Below are positions 8,971 through 17,519 of a stretch of DNA of 64,000 nt, in pieces. Source of the stretch: Spirochaetales bacterium (GTDB lineage: Bacteria; Spirochaetota; Spirochaetia; Sphaerochaetales; Sphaerochaetaceae). Position numbers and translations under genes: made by a program. The DNA lies in assembly GCA_017470995.1 (NCBI GenBank), contig JAFUXI010000034.1, positions 1-64,000 on the forward strand, in the 5' to 3' direction. The stretch's first letter is position 1, and every line of letters begins with the position of its first letter. The notes beneath the pieces were generated by a model that was not told where the DNA came from, searched no databases, and saw only the letters and a program-made list of their open reading frames with translations.

Positions 8971-8995
8971 CTTCACCGGCTCAGTGCCGGTGAAG
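8971..8995 (-). terminator. intercistronic stem-loop between oppA and oppB
   Basis: A perfect 10-bp stem (CTTCACCGGC with its complement at 8986-8995) has a five-base loop. On the minus strand it follows the oppA stop, and there is only a short TTTT run after it. It probably gives partial termination or 3'-end protection, so that the binding protein is made in excess of the membrane subunits. Confidence 0.65.
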
Positions 8996-9019
8996 CCTTT
9001 GTTTGATCAATACAACTTA

Positions 9020-11485
9020 TTACTTGTACTGGAGGTTGTAGTTCTGTGATGCGCAGTATGCATCCCAGTCTGCATCAGTATAGTTGTAGGTGTAGTACTT
9101 GATTCCGCCGCGGCCCATTCCGAAGATGTAGTCCTCTGTGTAGTAGTGGATCTGCATACCTCTGAGAGAAGCTGAAGCGTCGTCCATGATGGGGATTTCC
9201 TCATAAGTCATGAGAACAGCCATCTCAAGAGCAGCCAGGATGTTGAGCCTTGTCTCGGGATCCTCGTCTGCATCTCCGCAGGAGTAAGCGATTGTCTCGC
9301 CCTTGCCGGAGCTGATTGTCTCGGTCTCGCCGAGCATGATGTTGTTCCATGCCTTGACGGATGCCGTGTAATCGGTTCCGTTGATGTTGATGGTCAGCAT
9401 CTCCTTGGTGGTATCCCAGGACGGGTTGTACTGATATGAGGAATCGGTGTAAGCCTCCATGAGGTTGTACGGATCGAGTGTGGAACCTGTCCAACCGACG
9501 CCGAAGAGCATGTCGACCTGGTTGTTCTTGAGAGCGGATGCGAATCCATTTCCAAGGGTATCGTCACGTGTGAATGTGAGCTTGCCCTCGAACTTGGTTC
9601 CCTTGACTGCCTCTGTGTAGCAGTTTACGAGATACTCGTAACCGTTGTTGTAGAACTTGCTTGTTCCGTTCGGTGTACCGATCTTGATCTCTACGACATC
9701 GCCTTCTTTCATGATTCCGGCTGCGATGGCCTCATCATAGGCCTGGTCGAAGAGCTGCTGTGCCTTGGTGAGGTTGTAACCGGTGATGGAATCGATTGCC
9801 TCATCGACGTCTGCGTAGAGCTTGCCTTCTCCGATGTCGTTGGCAAGACCCCAGAAGTTGACCAGAACGTTCTTGGCCTGATCGGTTGCTCTGTACGGAG
9901 TTCCCTCTTCCGGGTTGCAGATGATCAGTGAGCTGTAGAGGCCGAATCCGGGAGCGTTTGTCGGGCTTGTGGCAAGGCAGAAGTCTGCTCAGTTGAGAGC
10001 AAAGCTCATTGCCTGTCTGAAGCTCAGCAGTGTGAGGATGGTCTTGTTGATGTTGGGACCTGCAGCTTCCTGCATTGTGACCATTGCGTCGAAGTCCGGG
10101 TTGAATGCCATGAAGAATGTGGAATCGCCGGGTGTGTAGTAGCAGTAGTCGGACAGTGAGTAGGTCTCCATATCGTCGACTGTCAGTCCGTAACCGTCAA
10201 GCTTGCCCTGGAGGAACAGCTCAAGTCTTGTGCTTGCCTCGGGGACATAGTCGATGACGATGTTGGTTGTCTGATAGATGTCCTTTCCGTCGTTGTACTC
10301 GAAGTAGTACGGGTTCTTCTCATAGGTGTACTGCTTGTCGGCCTGGAAGCTTGTCAGCATGTAGGGACCATAGGAAGCTGTTGTCTCGAGAGAGGTTCCG
10401 TAGGTGTTGGTGTAGACGCCGTCAACGACAGATGTGCATGCATCGTAGAGGTCGATCTTGACCAGGTCGGATCCTGTGAGTGAATAGAGCAGATAGAAGC
10501 CCTTGAGCGGCTTTGCGAGGACGATCAGGATCTCATAGTCGCTGAGTGCCTGATATCCGACCTCTGACCAATCCATCTCGGGATAGGTTGCTTCGTAGAC
10601 GAAATAAGCGGGAATATCAGCCTCTGTCTCACCCCATGCCGGGTTGCCGGTTGTTACGGGAGCGAAGAGAGCATAGGTCTCGTCCGTAAGGGGAACAAGT
10701 CCCTCTTCATCTGCAAGAGCCTCAAGGTCTGCCCAGGTCTTTGTGTCGAAGTAAGCGTCGCCGTATGCTCCGACATAGTCAGCCAGAGTGTTTCCGCCAA
10801 GCCACTCCTGAAGAGGATACTTGACTGCCAGGTAGACGGGCTCGCCGCTCTGTGAGAAGTACTGTCCGCCCTCTCCGACTGTCAGGTCTTCCATGGCGTA
10901 GTAAGCATTGGTTGCGTTCTCAGCCATGACAGACTGTCCCTGATACAGATAGTTCTTGGCATTCACGATGACCATGTTGCCGCTGTAGAGGTTGTCAGCT
11001 CTGTAGTTCTGTGCTACCGGGTTGAGAAGTCTCTTCTGTGACTCAACGAAGTCATAGGCATTGATCGGTGTTCCGTCGTTCCACTTGATGTCGTTCCTGA
11101 TCTTGATGATGTAGGCCTGGTTCTTGGCATCCTCTGTCAGACCGAACTTTCCGATGTACTGATCGGTGACATCGATGGGCTCTTCGGTTGCCATGAGAGG
11201 TACGACTGCGTAACCGGTCTCATCTTCGTTGTAGTCGAAGGTGTAGAAACCGCACTGCATGTAGTCGAGAAGGTCACTGTCTGTGGCTGTCTCGTAGATA
11301 TGCGGGTTCCAGTTTGTCGGGAATGTGGAAGTTGCGCCGTTCCATGTATATGTGGCAGGCTTCTCCGCAGCTGCTGTCTTGGTGTTGGTCGTGACTGTTG
11401 CGGCAGGAGCTTCAGTTGAGCCGCCTGCGAAAACAGAAGCCATTGCAACAAGAAGAACAAGCATGATAACAGTTATTCTTTTCAT
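9020..11485 (-). pseudogene. oppA: oligopeptide-binding protein OppA interrupted by one in-frame TGA
   Basis: The reading frame of about 821 positions encodes a family-5 solute-binding protein. It starts with a signal peptide (MKRITVIMLVLL, cleavage near VFAGG), then TYTWNGA, and contains NDIKWNDGTPINAYDF. Codon 499 is TGA (9989-9991), after which the frame stays open and homologous for 92 codons to Met at 9712 and on to the TAA near 9020. The stop sits in the segment FRQAMSFALN-*-ADFC. The family usually has Arg there (RQAxxxAIDR), so a single change of CGA or AGA to TGA explains it. It may be a recent nonsense mutation, a sequence error or a readthrough site. No other oppA is present. The mature protein would be about 820 residues, larger than the usual 540. 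The ribosome site AGGAGG is strong. Confidence 0.8.
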
Positions 11486-11527
11486 CTTTTCCTCCTGATA
11501 AGAATTTGCTGGTAATTAGATTTTATT

Positions 11528-11557
11528 ATCATATCGATTAGTAAGAGTTTTGTTCAA
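11528..11557 (-). promoter_or_regulatory. sigma-70 promoter for the opp operon
   Basis: Minus-strand TTGAAC (11552-11557), an 18-base spacer and TATGAT (11528-11533). The leader is about 35 bases and contains AGGAGG before the oppA ATG at 11485. Confidence 0.5.
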
Positions 11558-11640
11558 TATTTTTTAATGGCGGGGAAAATCTTTTGAAATTCTCTTTACA
11601 TTTTTGTTGTTATTATAACAGTTTTATCAAACTTATTCGG

Positions 11641-12027
11641 CTATATTCCGTATATGATCATCAGGATAATGCTCACGGCAAGCAGGCTTCCTCCGCAGAT
11701 GAAGAACTCCGCGACATGCACCTTTTTGGAATGCTTGCGCTCCTTGTATTCGGAGTAGGTCTCGCGTCTGTCGTCATAGTTGGGCCCCCTGCGCCGGAAG
11801 AAGCGGCTTACACTGTAACCCAGCCCATCGGCGACCCCTTGGTCTGCGGTCCAGACTAGAGTTCCCGCAATCAAGAGAAGGGCTCCGCCCACGAAGAATC
11901 CGTCACAAAGACAGCGAAGGACATCCCTGCCCTCCGCTTGGGCAATGCCTCTGAGAAAGGCCACCGCGATTACGATCGCCAATGATATTCCGACCAGAAT
12001 AGCCATCTTCTTTCCCGATAAAGTCAT
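11641..12027 (-). CDS. DUF3899-type membrane protein
   Basis: The 128-residue protein has two N-terminal membrane helices (about 9-26 and 40-62) and one at the C-terminus (about 107-127). The conserved DUF3899 feature DGFFVGGALLLI is followed by GLGYSVSRFFRR, then a basic cytoplasmic stretch with YSEYKERK. The family is known mainly from Firmicutes and has no assigned function. Its start overlaps the MATE stop by four bases, so it is co-translated with the exporter and is the last gene of that transcript. Confidence 0.7.
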   Translation of the reverse strand: MTLSGKKMAILVGISLAIVIAVAFLRGIAQAEGRDVLRCLCDGFFVGGALLLIAGTLVWTADQGVADGLGYSVSRFFRRRGPNYDDRRETYSEYKERKHSKKVHVAEFFICGGSLLAVSIILMIIYGI

Positions 12028-13451
12028 CTGACACCTCCCTTTCTTGCCCTGAGACTTGCCCTGAAGGCCTCCATCCCGGCCTTTCCCTGGGGCGTTACGG
12101 GCCTTATGAAACGACCGCTGAACAGATGGATCTGCATGATGATGAATCGGATCGGTTCATCGCAGTAGACCAGGGGAAAGAGAATGAAGACGCTGACCTT
12201 GAACTTCAGCCCTGCCAGGCAGACTACCGGAATGACCATGACGTACATGAAAACAAGCTCCAACGTGGTGCCGGTCACCGAGTCCCCCGCGGAGCGGAAA
12301 GTATCGTTCATGCACCAGTTTCCCATGCGCATCACAGCTACTATCGCATAGACCAGAATGATATATGAAGCAATCTCAAACGATGTCCCAGAAAGACTCA
12401 TTGCACGCAAAATATTCGGTTTAAATATGTTAAGAAGCAATCCAACTGCAGCAACAGTGATTACACAAAGAGGTATGATACGCTTGGCTTTCTGATAGCC
12501 GTTCTCCAGATCTCCTGCCCCTACGCTCTTGCCCACAAGCACAGATGAGGAGCTCGAGAAACCGGCGAAGAATCCTATGATCAGACCTTCCAGTGTCCTG
12601 AATACGGCAAGGGCCGCGATGGCGCTTTCGCTCTGGCGCCCCAGAACGACATTAATAATCATATTGCCCACGCCCAGGAAGACCTCGTTTATGATGATCG
12701 GAAAGCACTTGATGAAGAACTCGCGGACCTTTGAGCCCACCCATCTGAAGTGTGCCCTGAAGCGGAAAATGTACGGATATCTGGTTGCCGCACAGCAGAC
12801 GAAGATCACTGCAAGGTTGATTCCCGAAGCTGCTACGGTTGCGATTGCAGCACCGCGCACTCCGAGTGCCGGAGCTCCGAGATGCCCGTAGATCAGGACC
12901 CAGTTCAAGAAGATATTGGAAAGTACGCTTGCAATTGCCGCATACAGCGGAATGCGCACTTTCTCCGTAGCCCTGAGCAAGGTGCTGGCGGAGATCGAGA
13001 AAAGCTGCAGGGGATATGCGAATCCGACGATTTTCAGGTACTTGATGCCTATTTCCTGGATGGCGACTTTGTCGGTATACAGGCGCATGATTACCTGCGG
13101 AGCAAAGAGTGCGGCTGAAGCGAAAATCAATGCAACGCTCATTATGCAGCAGAGCATAAGTCCGTAGCTGCGGCAGATTCCCTCCTCGTCCTGGGCTCCC
13201 CAGTACTGGGAAATGAACAGCATTCCGCCGCCGACAAAGCCCCAGTAGCAGCCGAGCATCAGCACCGAGAACTGGGAACACAGCCCGACGGCACCGACTG
13301 CAGTCTCCCCTATGCGGGCGATCATCATGGTATCGACCATGGTGCCTGTTGAGGACAATAGATTCTGAAGTGCTACGGGTATGGCGATGACGGCGACGCT
13401 TCGGATGAAGTGTCCCCAGTCGAATCTGCCTGAGATCGTTCGGTCTTTCAC
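12024..13451 (-). CDS. MATE-family multidrug/toxin exporter
   Basis: The 475-residue inner-membrane protein has the two six-helix halves of MATE transporters. The diagnostic segment IPVALQNLLSSTGTMVDTMMIARIGETAVGAVGL is in the first half, and an equivalent IINEVFLGVGNMIINVVLGRQ is near residue 255. These carriers expel drugs or metabolites using Na+ or H+. The frame begins with GTG immediately after the TAA of the upstream secreted-protein gene and lacks a good ribosome site, so translation probably depends on coupling. The substrate cannot be told from sequence. Confidence 0.9.
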   Translation of the reverse strand: MKDRTISGRFDWGHFIRSVAVIAIPVALQNLLSSTGTMVDTMMIARIGETAVGAVGLCSQFSVLMLGCYWGFVGGGMLFISQYWGAQDEEGICRSYGLMLCCIMSVALIFASAALFAPQVIMRLYTDKVAIQEIGIKYLKIVGFAYPLQLFSISASTLLRATEKVRIPLYAAIASVLSNIFLNWVLIYGHLGAPALGVRGAAIATVAASGINLAVIFVCCAATRYPYIFRFRAHFRWVGSKVREFFIKCFPIIINEVFLGVGNMIINVVLGRQSESAIAALAVFRTLEGLIIGFFAGFSSSSSVLVGKSVGAGDLENGYQKAKRIIPLCVITVAAVGLLLNIFKPNILRAMSLSGTSFEIASYIILVYAIVAVMRMGNWCMNDTFRSAGDSVTGTTLELVFMYVMVIPVVCLAGLKFKVSVFILFPLVYCDEPIRFIIMQIHLFSGRFIRPVTPQGKAGMEAFRASLRARKGGVR

Positions 13452-14090
13452 TTAATTTGTACTGTAGATTACGGAAACCTTTGCCTTGTAGATTCCGGCA
13501 TCAAGCGGTCTCTTGCCTTCCCATGCCACATTGAATGTACCGAGAATAAGATCCGCCTTGGTAACTCCCTTGTTGAACTGGATATTGATCTTGTTCTTTT
13601 CAGGGGAAATATGGTTTACGGTGACATTCTCGTTGCTGCCGTAGAACTGCGGGATTTCGATCTCGGGAGTCGTGGACAGAAGAGGAACGGCATTGCGCTC
13701 CTTGATATTGGCCTCATCCATGGAAGAGCCTTCCATGATTCCGGTGTAATCGTAGTCATAGAGATGGAAACCTTCGGCAATGATCTCAACCTGAAGCGAC
13801 ATCTTGTTGTTGTTGCTTACGATATTGATCTCCTCACTGGTCATCAGTGCGAATGTAAAGGTTCCGTCCTTCATGAGGTTCAAGCCCGTTATGACCGTGG
13901 TCTCAGTCTCTGGGCTGACATAGGAAGAGAGCTCGGCAGATCCGATTCCGATGATGATCGAAGGATTTACCTGCAGTGGAGCCTGAACGATGCTTGCAAC
14001 GGTAACGGTGGAAGATGTCAGATCTTCCGCGAAAACCGAGCAGCATATAATCAATGAGAGCATTGCTATGGTGAAAAGAATCTTCTTCAT
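13452..14090 (-). CDS. small secreted beta-rich protein, paralogue of 1354-1941
   Basis: The 212-residue product has a signal peptide (MKKILFTIAMLSLIICC, cleavage near VFAED) and a beta-rich mature domain. It ends in GTFNVAWEGKRPLDAGIYKA, which parallels the C-terminus of the protein at 1354-1941. A ribosome site AAGG lies seven bases before the ATG, and a promoter is visible at 14111-14139. It is the first gene of a three-gene transcript with the MATE exporter and the DUF3899 protein. I do not recognise the family. A pilin-like or surface-exposed role is possible but unproven. Confidence 0.65.
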   Translation of the reverse strand: MKKILFTIAMLSLIICCSVFAEDLTSSTVTVASIVQAPLQVNPSIIIGIGSAELSSYVSPETETTVITGLNLMKDGTFTFALMTSEEINIVSNNNKMSLQVEIIAEGFHLYDYDYTGIMEGSSMDEANIKERNAVPLLSTTPEIEIPQFYGSNENVTVNHISPEKNKINIQFNKGVTKADLILGTFNVAWEGKRPLDAGIYKAKVSVIYSTN

Positions 14091-14110
14091 CTATAACCTT
14101 CTTGAAAAAT

Positions 14111-14139
14111 AGGATACACTCCCAATCTTTTTTTGTAAA
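14111..14139 (-). promoter_or_regulatory. sigma-70 promoter for the secreted protein/MATE/DUF3899 transcript
   Basis: Minus-strand TTTACA (14134-14139), a 17-base spacer and TATCCT (14111-14116), with a leader of about 15-20 bases containing AAGG. Confidence 0.4.
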
Positions 14140-14214
14140 TATATATTAGAAACCCGTGCGCTTACGTGCGATTCTGTTGTATAATTTGCTACAATCATAC
14201 CCATGGAGGGAAAC

Positions 14215-14805
14215 ATGAAGCGCTGCAGCATCGTCATACATAGCGTTAGCGGAAACTGCTACATCATCGGTTCATGCCTGAAAGAGGCACTTGAGAAGAG
14301 AAACGTGGACGTGAGGTTCTACAGGGTCGAGGATCCGGACCTTCACATCTGGGCAAACAGGGAAGAGACGGCCAACGATTACTACGAGGAAATCATCGAG
14401 CTGCCGGTCGTCACCCCGGAAAAGCTTCTCAAGAGCGATATGATCATTCTGGGCTGTCCCACCCGCTTCGGGAACGTGTCTGCAGAAATGAAGACCTTCC
14501 TGGACAGCACGGTGGATATGTGCGAGGACCGCGCTCTGGAAGACAAGTTCTTCGCCTGCTTCACCAGCTGCAAGTACTCTCTCTGCGAGGGATCCAGGGC
14601 CCTGGATTCCATGCTCTTCTGGGCACAGAGCAACGGCATGATCCATATTCCGTTCGGCATCCACAAGAGCATGGCCAATTGCCACCAGCCGTCACAGGGC
14701 ATCGCCCATCTGGAAGGCAATGAGAGTCTTGTACGTCCATCGGCCCAGTTCGGCGAGGAGATAGACCTCTATGCCGACAATCTTGCTTCCTACATCCAGG
14801 AGTAA
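14215..14805 (+). CDS. flavodoxin-fold NAD(P)H-dependent oxidoreductase
   Basis: The ATG at 14215 is preferred because GGAGGG lies five bases upstream; an ATG at 14203 is in frame but overlaps that site. The 196-residue product has the flavodoxin fold: an FMN phosphate loop in the N-terminal HSVSGNCYIIG segment, and a second FMN-binding loop, LGCPTRFGNVSAEMKTFLD, typical of WrbA/NAD(P)H:quinone oxidoreductase relatives. A TATAAT box (14180-14185) lies about 30 bases upstream without a clear -35 partner. It precedes the glucan operon by only 25 bases and may be co-transcribed with it. The substrate is unknown. Confidence 0.8.
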   Translation: MKRCSIVIHSVSGNCYIIGSCLKEALEKRNVDVRFYRVEDPDLHIWANREETANDYYEEIIELPVVTPEKLLKSDMIILGCPTRFGNVSAEMKTFLDSTVDMCEDRALEDKFFACFTSCKYSLCEGSRALDSMLFWAQSNGMIHIPFGIHKSMANCHQPSQGIAHLEGNESLVRPSAQFGEEIDLYADNLASYIQE

Positions 14806-14830
14806 GAAACATCCTAAGGTGGGGATAAAA

Positions 14831-17434
14831 ATGAAAAAACTCTTCAGAATCTTGATATTAGGAGCGCTTTGCATGTTGTTGGCAAGTTGTGCTACGGGAA
14901 ATGTTGAATCAAAAGGCGGTCAGCAGAAGGCCGTCGAGAGGCAGGAAGGCTGCAATCTCCTGACCTTCTATTGGAAAGGGACTGCCGACCTCGAGTCCTG
15001 CGATGTCTGGGCCTGGTGGGAAGGCAAGGACGGAAGCGGCTATCCGCTTGTTCCCTGTGAATACGGCGGAATGTGCTCCATCAATGTCCCGGATTACATC
15101 GAAGAAGTCGGATTCATCGTCAGAACCGACTGTTCGGATCCCTGCCAGAACTTCTGGGGTACTGCAACAAAAGACTGGGCCGAAGACAGGACCGCAACAA
15201 TCACATCACAGGAAACCGATATCTATCTCAAGACGGGCGATCCCAGCCAGTACAAGAGCGATGACGGCGGACAGACCCTCACCCAGATCAGGTTCTTCAA
15301 CCTTGCCGGGATAATCTCTGCCAACCGCATCCGCATCTTCATTGCCCCGGGCTGTGAAGGGCTTGCCGACGGAAGCACGAAGGTCACTGTCCTCGATGGA
15401 GATCGCGAGGTTCCCGTTACAAGCATCTCGGACATCTGGGGAAACAAGACAAGCGCAATCCTGAATCTCGGCGAAGATCTGGACATTTCCAAGGAATACA
15501 CGGTCGAAATCGAAGGGTATGGCAAGAGAAACGCTCTTCCGACCGAAATCTTCGACTCCCCTGACTTCATCGAGAACTATACCTATGACGGAGACGATTT
15601 GGGATCAACGATCCTTGCAGACGGCAAGACTCAGTTCAAGGTCTGGGCCCCCACAGCCAGTGAAGTCGTGCTCTGCCTCTATGAGAACGGAGACGGAGGC
15701 GAAGCCTTCGCAAAGGTCCCGATGACAAGGCAGGACAAGGGAATCTGGTGCCAAAGCTATGACTGCGGCAGCGGAACCTATTACACATATCTGGTCACCA
15801 CCGCTTCCGGAACACAGGAAGCCGTGGACCCCTATGCATGGACAACCGGTGTCAACGGCAACCGCGGCATGGTGCTGGACCTTTCATCCACCGATCCGGA
15901 GGGTTTTGAGAATGACAGCTATGTATCTTTGAAGAACTACAGCAACGCAGTCATCTGGGAAGTGCATGTACGGGATTTCTCCAACAAGATCGCCGCTTCG
16001 GCATACCCCGGAAAGTACATGGCCTTCACCGAAACAGGCCTGAAGAACTCCAGCGGAGTTGCTGTGGGAGTCGACTATCTGCAGAATCTGGGAATCACCC
16101 ATGTGCACCTTCAGCCGGTATACGACTATGCCACGGTCGATGAGACAAAGCTCGATCAGCCGCAGTTCAACTGGGGCTATGACCCGAAGAACTACAACGT
16201 ACCCGAAGGCAGCTACAGCACAGATCCGTACCATGGTGAAGTCAGGGTCAATGAGTTCAAGCAGATGGTCCAGGGACTGCACAAGGCAGGTCTGGGTGTC
16301 GTAATGGATGTGGTCTACAACCACACCTATGACATCAACTCCTCGCTGAACAAGATCGTCCCCTATTACTACTACAGGTACAACACCTCGGGCGTTCCTT
16401 CCAATGGAAGCGGATGCGGAAACGAGACAGCCTCGGAACGCACCATGTACCGCAAGTTCATGGTCGACAGCCTGCGCCACTGGCTGACCGAGTATCATCT
16501 GGACGGCTTCAGATTCGATCTCATGGCAATCCATGATATCGAAACGATGGCCCAGATCGAGAAGATGGTACACGAAATCAACCCGAATGCAATAATCTAC
16601 GGCGAAGGATGGGCCGGAGGGTCCGTTGCAATCGACGGTTCCAAGCAGGCCACGCAGGGCAACATCAGCAAGGTCGGGACAACCAACCATGCAGCCGGAA
16701 GCATCGCGGTTTTCAACGACAGCATCCGAGACGGCCTCAAGGGCAGCGTCTTCAGCCTGATCACGAGAGGATACGTAAACGGCTCCCCTTCCAAGGAGAC
16801 TGCGAACAAGGTCATCTTCGGACTCAACGGCGGAAAGTCCACCACGGGAACTTCCTGGAGCGTCAAGAATGCAATGGTCATCAACTACATGAGTGCCCAC
16901 GACAACTACACCCTCTGGGACAAGCTCGAGGCATCAAATCCCGAAGCTTCCAGGGAACAGCTTCTTGCAATGAACCGGCTGGGAGCCACGATCATGATGA
17001 TTTCCAAGGGCACCCCGTTCATGCTTGCCGGAGAGGAAATGCTGAGGACCAAGGACGGAGACGGCAACAGCTACATGTCTTCCGATGCAATCAACAACAT
17101 CGACTGGGAGGCCCTGAAGCCGGGAAGCGACGAAGCCTCGATGGCATCGTTCTATGCCTCTCTGATCGACCTGCGTGAAGAATGCCAGTTCCTCAGCGAC
17201 TGTGACGTCACCTGCAGGATTCTGGACGGCTTTGTGATCGAGGCCACCTACAGGGTCCACGGAAACGTCAAGGCGCTGGCGGTGATCAACCCGAACGACG
17301 ATGCTTTCACCTACAATCTGCCTGCCGGAGACTGGAAGGTCCTGCTTGAGAACGAAAAACTCCTGCACGAAGGAACAGTTGTCTCCGGAACGCGTACAGT
17401 TGCCGGTAAAACCGTTTTACTTGTGGACAGATAA
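14831..17434 (+). CDS. pulA: lipoprotein type I pullulanase (GH13)
   Basis: The enzyme hydrolyses alpha-1,6 branches in pullulan, amylopectin and glycogen-like glucans. The 867-residue form starts at 14831 (GGTGGGGA ribosome site) with a lipoprotein signal ending LLASC near residue 20. Then come a CBM41-like carbohydrate domain (about 40-135), an Ig-like linker, and a CBM48 domain beginning FKVWAPTASEV. The catalytic GH13 barrel carries FNWGYDP at 446-452 (the type I pullulanase signature with Phe for Tyr). The nucleophile is Asp563 (GFRFD), the acid/base Glu592 (GEGW) and the third acidic residue Asp691 (AHDN). The lipid anchor puts it at the cell surface or periplasm. It is the first enzyme of the pul-mal operon. 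Confidence 0.95.
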   Translation: MKKLFRILILGALCMLLASCATGNVESKGGQQKAVERQEGCNLLTFYWKGTADLESCDVWAWWEGKDGSGYPLVPCEYGGMCSINVPDYIEEVGFIVRTDCSDPCQNFWGTATKDWAEDRTATITSQETDIYLKTGDPSQYKSDDGGQTLTQIRFFNLAGIISANRIRIFIAPGCEGLADGSTKVTVLDGDREVPVTSISDIWGNKTSAILNLGEDLDISKEYTVEIEGYGKRNALPTEIFDSPDFIENYTYDGDDLGSTILADGKTQFKVWAPTASEVVLCLYENGDGGEAFAKVPMTRQDKGIWCQSYDCGSGTYYTYLVTTASGTQEAVDPYAWTTGVNGNRGMVLDLSSTDPEGFENDSYVSLKNYSNAVIWEVHVRDFSNKIAASAYPGKYMAFTETGLKNSSGVAVGVDYLQNLGITHVHLQPVYDYATVDETKLDQPQFNWGYDPKNYNVPEGSYSTDPYHGEVRVNEFKQMVQGLHKAGLGVVMDVVYNHTYDINSSLNKIVPYYYYRYNTSGVPSNGSGCGNETASERTMYRKFMVDSLRHWLTEYHLDGFRFDLMAIHDIETMAQIEKMVHEINPNAIIYGEGWAGGSVAIDGSKQATQGNISKVGTTNHAAGSIAVFNDSIRDGLKGSVFSLITRGYVNGSPSKETANKVIFGLNGGKSTTGTSWSVKNAMVINYMSAHDNYTLWDKLEASNPEASREQLLAMNRLGATIMMISKGTPFMLAGEEMLRTKDGDGNSYMSSDAINNIDWEALKPGSDEASMASFYASLIDLREECQFLSDCDVTCRILDGFVIEATYRVHGNVKALAVINPNDDAFTYNLPAGDWKVLLENEKLLHEGTVVSGTRTVAGKTVLLVDR

Positions 17435-17460
17435 TAATCTGAGATATAATATTTTGTTTA

Positions 17461-17484
17461 CGGGACTATCTGAGCATAGTCCCG
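17461..17484 (+). terminator. intercistronic stem-loop after pulA
   Basis: A perfect 9-bp stem (CGGGACTAT with ATAGTCCCG) has a six-base loop, 27 bases after the pulA stop. No T-run follows, so it is more likely an mRNA-processing or stabilising hairpin than a full terminator. Confidence 0.5.
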
Positions 17485-17519
17485 AACTGAATTGAATGCA
17501 CTTTTTTGGAGGTAATAAC

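Noticed and set aside
9986-9994. Selenocysteine at the oppA TGA
   Set aside because: The family has Arg here, not Cys. Only a 4-bp mini-hairpin follows at once, with no SECIS-like stem at the right distance, and binding proteins of this family are not selenoproteins.
15884-16900. Long open frame on the minus strand opposite pulA
   Set aside because: It lies entirely within the catalytic domain of pullulanase and shows no recognisable family.
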